Part shown: in pieces, positions 1-6,679 of the stretch | Position numbering within the stretch: the stretch's first letter is position 1 | How the letters are laid out: each line of letters begins with the position of its first letter | Origin: JAQVOO01 sp964524755 | GTDB lineage: Bacteria; Spirochaetota; Spirochaetia; Sphaerochaetales; Sphaerochaetaceae | Reading direction: 5' to 3' | Assembly (NCBI GenBank): GCA_964524755.1 | Contig: CAZGDR010000034.1 | Coordinates: 1 to 21,037, forward strand | Length of the DNA: 21,037 bases | Translations under genes and position numbers: made by a program | The notes under the pieces: model-generated | The model's input: the letters and a program-made list of their open reading frames with translations, nothing else | Told to the model about the DNA's origin: nothing | The model's database searches: none

Positions 1-1549
1 TGTTATTCACCATGACCTCTTCTACTTCTTCAGGGGAATATTTTTCACCATCCTTGGCAATTAACAGAGCTTTAGCTCGACCAGTTACGACTAAGAACTC
101 ATCTTCATCAAAGTATCCAAGATCTCCGGTCCATAACCACGTCTCCCCATTTTCCTGACGAAGCACTTCAGCAGTTGCTGTGGGATTCTTAAAATATCCC
201 TTCATCACATTCTCGCCCTTAATGACAATTTCCCCGCGCTCTCCAACTTTAGCCTCTTCGGTATCACTTTTCATAATCCGACAAGTAATGCCGGGAGCTA
301 CCATGCCTGAAGTCCCAAATTTATAGCGTTCAGGAGAGTTGGAACTAATAACGGGTGCCGCCTCGGTTAAACCATACCCTTGATAAACGGGAACTCCGAT
401 GGAAGCAAAGAAATGTTGTTGTCGTGCCTCTAGCAAAGCACCACCACCCACACAATACTTTATGCGGTTACCAAAAATTTGGCGTAATTTAGGAAACACA
501 AGCAAGTTAGCTAGATGGTAGGGAAAGAACGTCACTAATTGAGTTCCAAAACCAGGTCTCTTAAACCCATTCCCATTCCGCCGAATCCCTGCGTCCAGTC
601 CCTTTTGAAATATACCATTAATAAAGGGGCCCTTTTCAGCAATCCCTTGCTTCATTTTCCTCATAAAATTACCACTAATAGAGGGAACAGTCATGAGAAA
701 AACAGGATTAACTTCAACTAGATTTTTAGGGAAATTACGAATAATGGCAGCATTACTACCCCGCGCATCAACGAAATGGAGGGTTATGCCCCGTAACATA
801 GCAGTATAGATTCCCACGGTATGGGCAAATGAGTGATCTACCGGCAATACAACCAACGTTTCAAAAACTGCATCTGGAAGTTTAAACAACTCAACAGCAT
901 CGTGGCTATTAGCCCAATAATTCAAATGGGTTAACATAATCCCCTTAGGATTGCCTGTGGTGCCAGAGGTGTAACAAATATTTACGGTATCCTGTTCATC
1001 AATCGCTTCAACAACAGAATCAACCGTATTAGGAGTTTTTAAAAGAATCTCTTCGCCACCCGCTACGAGCGTATCCCAAGTAATGAAATTGGTTCCTTCA
1101 ACCCATTTATGGGCCTCAATTTGCCGCTCTAACCGATCATCTGTGCTATCTAAATAATATAACATGGGCTTAGTTTCCATCAGCGCTAGAGCTTTGCACA
1201 CGTTATCGAGAGTGTTGGAACTGGCAATGATGCCAACAGCTTCACTATGACTTAAGCGAAAGGCAACTTCTTCTGCAGTTAACTTAATAGACAATGGAAC
1301 TGAAACAGAGCGTGCTTTAATAACCCCTAGTTCAGCTATTACCCACTCAGGCCGGCCTTCAGCCAGGATTCCGAAAGCTGAATTAAGTGGAATTTCGTTA
1401 GCAATGAGATATGCAGCAACTTTATCTGATTCATTATCGACTTGGCAGTAAGTATAAGGTTGCCAACCAGAATCTGTTTTCTTCGTGGTATAAGCCCGTG
1501 AGGGAAAACGATCTGCGGCTTCGCGCAACATTCGAATGATGGTTCTCAT
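1..1549 (-). CDS. AMP-binding acyl-CoA synthetase (long-chain type), 3' end outside window
   Basis: The visible part is the first 516 residues of an adenylate-forming enzyme that would activate a carboxylic (probably fatty) acid with ATP and CoA. Seen: the P-loop-like motif YTSGTTGNPKGI at about 193-204, YGLTE at 392-396, the adenylate-binding TGD at 474-476, and the hinge/C-terminal region starting GRAK at 490 followed by GEKYSPEEVE. Together these cover nearly the full adenylation domain. The frame is open to the left edge, so the C-terminus is missing. The ATG at 1547-1549 is chosen because GGAG lies 8 bases upstream and a good promoter lies before it. The preceding GntR gene ends 165 bases upstream, so this gene probably has its own transcript. 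The acyl chain preference cannot be read from the sequence. Bacterial long-chain ligases of this type are often near 600 residues. Confidence 0.9.
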   Translation of the reverse strand, partial: MRTIIRMLREAADRFPSRAYTTKKTDSGWQPYTYCQVDNESDKVAAYLIANEIPLNSAFGILAEGRPEWVIAELGVIKARSVSVPLSIKLTAEEVAFRLSHSEAVGIIASSNTLDNVCKALALMETKPMLYYLDSTDDRLERQIEAHKWVEGTNFITWDTLVAGGEEILLKTPNTVDSVVEAIDEQDTVNICYTSGTTGNPKGIMLTHLNYWANSHDAVELFKLPDAVFETLVVLPVDHSFAHTVGIYTAMLRGITLHFVDARGSNAAIIRNFPKNLVEVNPVFLMTVPSISGNFMRKMKQGIAEKGPFINGIFQKGLDAGIRRNGNGFKRPGFGTQLVTFFPYHLANLLVFPKLRQIFGNRIKYCVGGGALLEARQQHFFASIGVPVYQGYGLTEAAPVISSNSPERYKFGTSGMVAPGITCRIMKSDTEEAKVGERGEIVIKGENVMKGYFKNPTATAEVLRQENGETWLWTGDLGYFDEDEFLVVTGRAKALLIAKDGEKYSPEEVEEVMVNN

Positions 1550-1580
1550 ACAGTGACTCCTTAGTCTCTAGGCAACCCTA

Positions 1581-1604
1581 GCTCATGGAAAACATCCCAT
1601 GGGC
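1581..1604. repeat. Inverted repeat at the predicted +1 of the acyl-CoA synthetase gene
   Basis: GCTCATGG (1581-1588) and CCATGGGC (1597-1604) pair over eight positions, one of them a G-T wobble, around an 8-base loop. It starts about where transcription from the promoter at 1609-1636 should begin. It could be a repressor operator or a 5' hairpin. There is no U-run fitting a terminator. Confidence 0.35.
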
Positions 1605-1608
1605 GACT

Positions 1609-1636
1609 ATTTTAACATAAAAATACTGTATGTCAA
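1609..1636 (-). promoter_or_regulatory. Promoter of the acyl-CoA synthetase gene
   Basis: On the minus strand TTGACA (1631-1636, perfect -35) is followed after 16 bases by TAAAAT (1609-1614, five of six matches to the -10 consensus). It lies about 60 bases before the start codon. A short inverted repeat (1581-1604) sits at the predicted transcription start. Confidence 0.65.
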
Positions 1637-1714
1637 AATAAAACAATGGAATTTATCCTGAATATAGCATGCGGAAACACAATACACAACCGAGAATTAC
1701 AATCGCCAAGGCAC

Positions 1715-2461
1715 CTATAGCGTAGCCATAGGGGGATTCTCCAAATCTACTTTCACTGCAAAATCAAAGAGATTCCCATTATATAACGCATAGTTCATGG
1801 CTACAGGAGTATCATCAGCAAGACAAGCTGTATTCTTCATCCACAAATGGGCCGTTCCACTACGAACTCCTAATAAATTACACTGTTCGTCATCTGGAAT
1901 TACAGCCGAAACAGAACGGTGTAAAGTAACTATCTTTTTCCCTGTACACGATTCATATGTATCTAAAAATGAACTGTGCTTAAGCAATTCACGATCAATC
2001 TGATTAGAGATATATTCAGGCATGAAAATACTCATTAATGCATACGGAAGATCATCTACTAACCGTAATAAACGAACTCGGCAAACTCCTTCCATCGAGT
2101 CTAAATGTAGTTTAAATAACGGCAAGACATTTTTGGCCAATTCTGTTTCCGGCCCATACAAAATGTCTTCTTGGATCTGATTGAGTACATGGGTATCCTG
2201 CTCTAGTCCATCCTGACTCACCAAACCATTACGATACTCTGCAAAACGTTTCGACTTACAGACAAAAGTGCCTTTCCCTCTCGCACGCCGAATAAATCCT
2301 AGCTGAACTAAATCATCCAACGCTCTACGGACAGTGATTCGGCTCACATTATGTTTCCGACATAACTCATTCTCGGTAGGAATCATTGCATCTTCAGGCC
2401 AATACCCTGCCAAGATTTTACTTTGAAGATCCATAAACACGGTCTGGTACTTTAACTGCAT
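1715..2461 (-). CDS. GntR-family transcriptional regulator with UTRA ligand domain
   Basis: A 248-residue regulator. Residues 1-68 form a GntR winged helix: the stretch IPTENELCRKHNVSRITVRR at about 27-46 is the helix-turn-helix, followed by the wing RRARGKGTFV. The remainder (about 90-240) has the length and pattern of the UTRA domain of the HutC subfamily, which binds a small metabolite, often a sugar derivative. The ATG is preceded by GGAG about 8 bases upstream. The gene follows yfcE after a 117-base gap holding its own strong promoter, so it may be transcribed both alone and by read-through from uxaE-yfcE. By position it could control uxaE or the downstream acyl-CoA synthetase. That target is an inference, and the ligand is unknown. 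Confidence 0.9.
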   Translation of the reverse strand: MQLKYQTVFMDLQSKILAGYWPEDAMIPTENELCRKHNVSRITVRRALDDLVQLGFIRRARGKGTFVCKSKRFAEYRNGLVSQDGLEQDTHVLNQIQEDILYGPETELAKNVLPLFKLHLDSMEGVCRVRLLRLVDDLPYALMSIFMPEYISNQIDRELLKHSSFLDTYESCTGKKIVTLHRSVSAVIPDDEQCNLLGVRSGTAHLWMKNTACLADDTPVAMNYALYNGNLFDFAVKVDLENPPMATL

Positions 2462-2496
2462 ACTCTCACTCCGTATAATTTATTGAATTGACTTTA

Positions 2497-2525
2497 ATAA
2501 TAGTGTGCGCACCTTTTCTTATCAA
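2497..2525 (-). promoter_or_regulatory. Promoter of the GntR gene with palindrome in the spacer
   Basis: On the minus strand TTGATA (2520-2525) is separated by exactly 17 bases from TATTAT (2497-2502); each box matches five of six consensus bases. The perfect 8-base palindrome GTGCGCAC (2505-2512) sits in the spacer, where a bound repressor would block RNA polymerase. This could allow autoregulation. Confidence 0.6.
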
Positions 2526-2578
2526 GCCCTATATTGACGGATTTTGTCATACAAAGTTACGTAATATGCAATTTTTAT

Positions 2579-3118
2579 TTATAGTTTTTGTCGTAAAATC
2601 TCAACTCCATCCATACTTTTTATTGTACATTCATGATTCCGGTAGATCATATAAGTCTCTGCTTGTCCATTCTTAGGTAAGGCTACAGAACCAGGGTTCA
2701 AACACCAGATCTCTGCTTGTTTCTCCATCTGGTAAAGATGGGTGTGACCATACAACAACAGATCTCCTGCAGCCAACGGAGGCAGATTCTCGGGATTATA
2801 GTGATGCCCATGTGTACAATAGAAACGATGACCATCAAGAAAAAGAAGCGCCGATTCCACCAACGGGAATTGCAACAACATAGAATCAACCTCGGCATCA
2901 CAGTTCCCTCGAATAGCAATAATCTTACTCTGCCACGCGTTGAGCATCTCAACTACTGTTTTGGGATCATACTCTTCAGGCAAAGGATTCCTAGGTCCAT
3001 GGTACAAGAGATCACCTAGAAGAAGCAGTTGCGAGGCTTTTTCAGCCTCGCACGCTTCGAGCAACCGCTTCGTCCACAAAGATGATCCATGTAGATCAGA
3101 AGCAATAACCACCGTCAT
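2579..3118 (-). CDS. yfcE: YfcE-family metal-dependent phosphodiesterase
   Basis: A 179-residue calcineurin-like phosphoesterase. All metal-binding blocks are present in order: SDLHG (D8, H10), LGDLLYHGPRNPLP (D36), RGNCD (N72), THGH (H103) and YGHTH (H125, H127). The LYHGPRNPLP stretch and the later LNPGSVALPK resemble E. coli YfcE closely, which hydrolyses phosphodiester model substrates with divalent metal; its natural substrate is not settled. The gene starts 3 bases after the uxaE stop, with AAAGGA inside the end of uxaE serving as ribosome binding site, so the two are almost certainly cotranscribed. Why a phosphodiesterase is paired with a uronate epimerase is unclear; simple operon hitch-hiking is possible. 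Confidence 0.92.
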   Translation of the reverse strand: MTVVIASDLHGSSLWTKRLLEACEAEKASQLLLLGDLLYHGPRNPLPEEYDPKTVVEMLNAWQSKIIAIRGNCDAEVDSMLLQFPLVESALLFLDGHRFYCTHGHHYNPENLPPLAAGDLLLYGHTHLYQMEKQAEIWCLNPGSVALPKNGQAETYMIYRNHECTIKSMDGVEILRQKL

Positions 3119-3121
3119 CTA

Positions 3122-4606
3122 TTATCCTTTAATCTTTTTGTATAATTGTTCGCAGTGACGACCTATATGAGCATATAGGAGATCTGAATATTGCTGTTCA
3201 TATTCCTTCCACAAGCGGTAGAGACGATCCTTAAAGAGATATTCACCATTATCTAACTTAGTGGAGAGAATGGGTCCGTAGGTAATATGAATTAATTGCC
3301 GAGCATCATTATGTGAGAACAATTTCACTAACTCTTTATCAGTCAATGTTGAGATGTCAGGAATTCGTGTGATATCAGTAGTAACATGGTAATACTGGGT
3401 TACTTCATCAAATTTAGAGAGAGCAAACGCATGAATCTCACGATAGAGGCTTGGTTTAACCATTGCGACTAATTTTATGGCCTCTAACCAGTTGGTACCA
3501 GCCGTTTTCACATGGAATCGGCCTTTAGTCAATTTGCCAAAGATAGAGAAAACTGAAAACTTGTCAGATCCTGAATGGAGACTAAGTTTATACCCAAAGT
3601 GTCGAGCTATAGCGGCATGTACTTTTAACTCTTCTTCGAACTGTTGAAGATCTCCAATATAATCAACACCCTTTTGAAATTCACCACAGAACCGGGGGGC
3701 TAGAGTCGCAAATTCCACCTTGCGCAGCGTTAATTCATTCGCAATAAAGTAATGTTGCAATGGTGTAGTTGGAGTTGTTGTTTCGTCGATTGATATCTCA
3801 AAATCAGCATCATACATGTCGTTGGCAAAGAATTGTTGGAATATAGTAGTGGCAAAATTAAGCACTTCACCATATACCATTGCTGTACGTTTAAAAGATT
3901 CAGTATCAAAAGTAATGGTAACTCCTTCGCCAAGGTCAACAGTCTTACCCATATACCTCTTCTCTAGTTCGGGATTCGACACATATTTCTTTTCTAATTC
4001 AGCTAACGGCATTGCCTCGAATTCATTATGCATATGCTCACTACAATCAAGAGTAATCATAGAAAATCCAAGTTTAAGCGCCATTTCAACTTCAGCCGGA
4101 GTTTTTAAATGGTCCCCATCGGCTCCAAAGCCCTTGCGGTACCCATCTCGATAAACGGCAAATGTTGCAGCATCTAAAACATCTTTATAGGTTCGTTGGG
4201 TTAGGTTCAATTCACGAATTGATTGTTGGGCTAAGATTGGGTATGCGTCATACTTTTGAAATACTCTGATATGCCCAGGGGTAGCAACTCCCAACCGGTC
4301 GCCTACACCAATTGTGCGGTCTTTATGTAAAACACGTTTGGGTTTTGTAAAGGGGAACAATTGTCGCAACAGTTCAGCATTCTCATGTGTTGTCGGTGCA
4401 GCAATGCACTGTTTGCCATCAACTTCAAATGCATTTCCTGTAAAACCCCACTCTTTTCCTACCGCAACGATGAGCGTTTTTCCATCTTCCTCCGCCATGA
4501 ATACAGTTCCGCCATCGATTTTATTAATCGAAAGCGGGTACACCCCATAGATGACGGGATCAACCTTCGCCCCAATTAAGGGAATAAAATCCTTGTAATT
4601 CTTCAT
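3122..4606 (-). CDS. uxaE: Tagaturonate/fructuronate epimerase UxaE
   Basis: Interconverts D-tagaturonate and D-fructuronate, letting galacturonate from pectin enter the same route as glucuronate. Recognised from family-typical stretches: VGDRLGVATPGHIRVF, LAQQSIRELNLTQRTY, GFGADGDHLKT, MITLDCSEHMHNEF and LSLHSGSDKFSVFS, whose acidic and histidine residues are likely metal or substrate ligands. The open frame reaches 4729, but the ATG at 4604-4606 is chosen because GGAGG lies about 6 bases before it; the 41 extra upstream residues do not look like part of the family. This gives 494 residues, near the usual length. It is the first gene of a minus-strand cluster with yfcE and a GntR regulator. 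Other uronate genes (uxaC, uxuA, uxaB) are not in the window. Confidence 0.93.
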   Translation of the reverse strand: MKNYKDFIPLIGAKVDPVIYGVYPLSINKIDGGTVFMAEEDGKTLIVAVGKEWGFTGNAFEVDGKQCIAAPTTHENAELLRQLFPFTKPKRVLHKDRTIGVGDRLGVATPGHIRVFQKYDAYPILAQQSIRELNLTQRTYKDVLDAATFAVYRDGYRKGFGADGDHLKTPAEVEMALKLGFSMITLDCSEHMHNEFEAMPLAELEKKYVSNPELEKRYMGKTVDLGEGVTITFDTESFKRTAMVYGEVLNFATTIFQQFFANDMYDADFEISIDETTTPTTPLQHYFIANELTLRKVEFATLAPRFCGEFQKGVDYIGDLQQFEEELKVHAAIARHFGYKLSLHSGSDKFSVFSIFGKLTKGRFHVKTAGTNWLEAIKLVAMVKPSLYREIHAFALSKFDEVTQYYHVTTDITRIPDISTLTDKELVKLFSHNDARQLIHITYGPILSTKLDNGEYLFKDRLYRLWKEYEQQYSDLLYAHIGRHCEQLYKKIKG

Positions 4607-4633
4607 GTAGCCTCCTCCCGAGTTCTTCGGTAT

Positions 4634-4660
4634 TGGTACTCTTAGGATACCATGTTTATA
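4634..4660 (-). promoter_or_regulatory. Candidate operator and -10 box before uxaE
   Basis: An inverted repeat, TGGTA-N9-TACCA (4634-4652), lies 28 bases before the chosen uxaE start. Just upstream on the minus strand is TATAAA (4655-4660), a plausible -10 box, so the repeat would cover the transcription start. I see no good -35 at the right spacing. The arrangement suits repression, possibly by the GntR protein encoded in the same cluster. Confidence 0.4.
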
Positions 4661-4818
4661 CGATAACGGCAGTGGGAAAATAACATTCATCTCACGATGC
4701 AACCTAAAACTCATAAAATTTAATAACAAATTCCCAAAAACCGTGTTTTACACACATATTATTAAAATTAATAGGCAATTATAGGTATAAGATAATACGC
4801 AAATCACCTTACTTCCAG

Positions 4819-4830
4819 TATAGTGATATT
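4819..4830 (+). promoter_or_regulatory. -10 box placed for a leaderless ubiA-like transcript
   Basis: TATAGT (4819-4824, five of six matches) is followed by exactly six bases and then the ATG, so transcription would begin at the start codon. The -35 at 17-base spacing (TACGCA, 4796-4801) is weak. A competing promoter, TTAATA-17-GATAAT (4768-4796), would give a leader of about 30 bases, still without a Shine-Dalgarno. Confidence 0.35.
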
Positions 4831-5730
4831 ATGACTATTACTCAATTTAACAGAATTGTCGAAATACGTACTAAGATAATCAGCATGGGGACGTTTCTTT
4901 GTGGAAGTCTTTTTGCAGTTATAGTTACAGGGATCTGGTCGTGGCCTCGATTTATTGTAATGGCTGTAGCTGTTTTATGTGTTGATATGGGAACAACTGG
5001 GTTTAATAGCTACTTCGACTTTATAAGTGGTACCGATAACGCCCAATATAATTTGGAACGGGACAAAGTCTTGGTCCATGAAGGGGTACATCCTAAATCA
5101 GCCTTAGCTATTTCACTTAGTCTCTTTGCCATCGCAGGAGTTTTAGGAATACTTTTAGCTTGGTGGACTAGTTTCACGCTTCTTCTTGTGGGAGGGTTTT
5201 GTATGATCGTCGGCTTCCTATATACTGGAGGTCCCTTTCCTATCTCCCGCACCCCATTCGGAGAGTTATTCGCAGGTAGTTTCTTAGGAACAGTCCTCTT
5301 TGTGCTCAGCTTCTATGTTCAAACCCTTTCCTATAATCTCACTACCATACTAGTTTCGATTCCACTGCTTTTACTAATTGCCTTAATTCTTATGGTAAAT
5401 AATAGCTGCGACAGAGTTGCTGATAAAATAGCTGGGCGTAGGACGCTATCGATTCTCCTACCACAAAGAACCATTCAAATCATTATGCGTCTTATACTCA
5501 TCCTAGCTTTTGGCCTCGAGCTACTATTTACCTGGCTTCAAATAATTCCCCTAACAGTTATCCCCTTTGGTATAGCTGGAGGTCTTTTAGCTTGGAAATC
5601 TATGCGAACGATGGAAAAACGAGGGTTCTCGTTAGAGACGAAAGGCCCTTCAATGAATAACGTCTCCCACATTTTCCTCTTCTATTGTGCCTCTTTTATT
5701 GGGGGAATTCTGCTGTTTCTTCTGCTTTAG
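4831..5730 (+). CDS. menA: UbiA-family prenyltransferase, MenA-like
   Basis: A 299-residue polytopic membrane protein with eight or nine hydrophobic segments. Both prenyl-diphosphate/Mg2+ motifs of the UbiA superfamily are visible: N59-SYF-D63-FISGT-D69 and N190-NSC-D194-RVA-D198-KIAGRRTL. The segment YTGGPFPISRTPFGELFAG (about 131-149) is typical of MenA, the dihydroxynaphthoate prenyltransferase of menaquinone synthesis, so MenA or a close relative is the best call. Other UbiA enzymes cannot be excluded because no other men genes are in the window. There is no Shine-Dalgarno sequence before the ATG. Instead TATAGT ends six bases before it (see separate entry). The 3' end overlaps a convergent methyltransferase gene by 35 bases. 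Confidence 0.82.
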   Translation: MTITQFNRIVEIRTKIISMGTFLCGSLFAVIVTGIWSWPRFIVMAVAVLCVDMGTTGFNSYFDFISGTDNAQYNLERDKVLVHEGVHPKSALAISLSLFAIAGVLGILLAWWTSFTLLLVGGFCMIVGFLYTGGPFPISRTPFGELFAGSFLGTVLFVLSFYVQTLSYNLTTILVSIPLLLLIALILMVNNSCDRVADKIAGRRTLSILLPQRTIQIIMRLILILAFGLELLFTWLQIIPLTVIPFGIAGGLLAWKSMRTMEKRGFSLETKGPSMNNVSHIFLFYCASFIGGILLFLLL

Positions 5731-6313
5731 AGGAACAACGACACACATACCATGAGGCTCGTTTACCAACTTGGATTACTGTTATTGAAGGAAAGACCTC
5801 TTCCATTTCAGCTTGAGGACGTTTAATAAATCCGAAATAATCACCTCTCTCTAGCCATTCGACAATAGATGTCAGCAACCCTCTCGTCGCATTGTAATCG
5901 TGAATAACCACAGCGTGGCGTGCTATACGGCGCAGTTCACGATAAAAATCCTTTCTTTTAGCTACATCCATCCCATGGACCACAAATGAAGCAAAGACAA
6001 CATCAAAACTTGCATCTTCGAAAGGCAACCCTTCCACCGCATCTGCATGGATAAATTCTATTGGTTGTGTAGTCTTCTTTCTTGCGATCTCTAACATCTT
6101 CAGAGCAGGATCTACCCCTGTAACACGATAGCCATGTTGAGCTAAAACTTCACACAAAGCTCCAGTGCCACAACCTACATCACACACACTCTCCATCCCT
6201 GTTAGATTGATTGCCCGTGCATGTTTATCAATAATAGCTGAAAAAACCCCCACCTGATATGTAAAGAACAGCCCATAAGCACTCGCAATTGAATTAAATA
6301 ACCCTTTTCCCAT
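5696..6313 (-). CDS. Class I SAM-dependent methyltransferase
   Basis: A 205-residue protein with a Rossmann-like methyltransferase core of the Methyltransf_11 type. Seen: motif I VCDVGCGTG at about 43-51, the acidic residue D68 ending strand 2 (VTGVD), HADAVEGLPF near the adenine-contact loop, and FDVVFASFVVHGM as motif IV. The substrate cannot be told. It faces the MenA-like gene and overlaps it by 35 bases, and a quinone-ring methylation role (MenG-like) is conceivable, but the sequence is not obviously UbiE/MenG. The ATG is supported by GAGG about 7 bases upstream. The upstream region to the tRNA gene is AT-rich and carries several short palindromes. Confidence 0.85.
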   Translation of the reverse strand: MGKGLFNSIASAYGLFFTYQVGVFSAIIDKHARAINLTGMESVCDVGCGTGALCEVLAQHGYRVTGVDPALKMLEIARKKTTQPIEFIHADAVEGLPFEDASFDVVFASFVVHGMDVAKRKDFYRELRRIARHAVVIHDYNATRGLLTSIVEWLERGDYFGFIKRPQAEMEEVFPSITVIQVGKRASWYVCRCSSKAEETAEFPQ

Positions 6314-6362
6314 ATATCATCCTCTACCACATGGTAACACAGAGTTATGAAAGCAACATCTT

Positions 6363-6452
6363 TAATCGGTTAGAAATATTTCTTCTACACCATCGATTAG
6401 TGAGTCATAGCACCACTAGAAATAATAAAGAGATTTGAAATCTTAAGCTTAA
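6363..6452. repeat. Cluster of short palindromes upstream of the methyltransferase gene
   Basis: Three perfect or near-perfect dyads fall within 90 bases: AGAAATATTTCT (6372-6383), framed by TAATCG (6363-6368) and CGATTA (6394-6399); AGATTTGAAATCT (6431-6443); and TTAAGCTTAA (6443-6452). They lie between the 3' end of the tRNA gene and the methyltransferase start. They may be operators or tRNA-transcript end structures, but AT-rich DNA produces such dyads by chance. Confidence 0.3.
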
Positions 6453-6477
6453 TTATGACAGGTTTGGTTAAATTTTA

Positions 6478-6549
6478 AGCGTCTGAAGGGAGTCGAACCC
6501 TCGTCACGAGCTTGGGAAGCTCGGGTAATAGCCGTTATACGACAGACGC
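6478..6549 (-). tRNA. tRNA-Gly (anticodon CCC)
   Basis: A 72-base cloverleaf can be drawn. The acceptor stem is GCGTCTG with CAGACGC. The anticodon stem CGAGC/GCTCG encloses loop TTCCCAA, giving anticodon CCC (codon GGG, glycine). The T arm is GAGGG-TTCGACT-CCCTT, and the variable loop has four bases. The discriminator base is U and no CCA follows, so CCA must be added after transcription. The D stem is short (GTA/TAC). Confidence 0.95.
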
Positions 6550-6557
6550 TTGATTTG

Positions 6558-6563
6558 ATTATA
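6558..6563 (-). promoter_or_regulatory. -10 box of tRNA-Gly
   Basis: A perfect TATAAT on the minus strand ends eight bases before the tRNA 5' end, so the primary transcript should carry only about a two-base leader. The best -35 (TTGAAA, 6584-6589) is 20 bases away, longer than usual, so the -35 assignment is doubtful. Confidence 0.5.
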
Positions 6564-6621
6564 CTATCGAAAAGAATTTAATCTTTCAAGTGGAATTATT
6601 ATTAGAATTTTGTCTGTTTTA

Positions 6622-6650
6622 TTGACAACTCAATCTCTGGAGGGTACACT
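6622..6650 (+). promoter_or_regulatory. Promoter of the ABC ATPase gene
   Basis: TTGACA (6622-6627, perfect) and TACACT (6645-6650, four of six) are separated by 17 bases. They lie 30 bases before the start codon, which has a GGGGG ribosome binding site. The strength fits a constitutively made, shared ATPase. Confidence 0.7.
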
Positions 6651-6679
6651 GCAAGCAATAAGATAAGTAGGGGGTTTTT

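Noticed and set aside
539..721. 60-residue open frame on the plus strand
   Set aside because: It lies antisense to the acyl-CoA synthetase coding region and resembles no protein.
2717..3158. Plus-strand open frames over yfcE
   Set aside because: They are antisense to a full YfcE with all metal motifs.
4607..4729. Longer uxaE beginning at 4729
   Set aside because: The extra 41 residues lack family character, and a strong GGAGG site marks the ATG at 4606.
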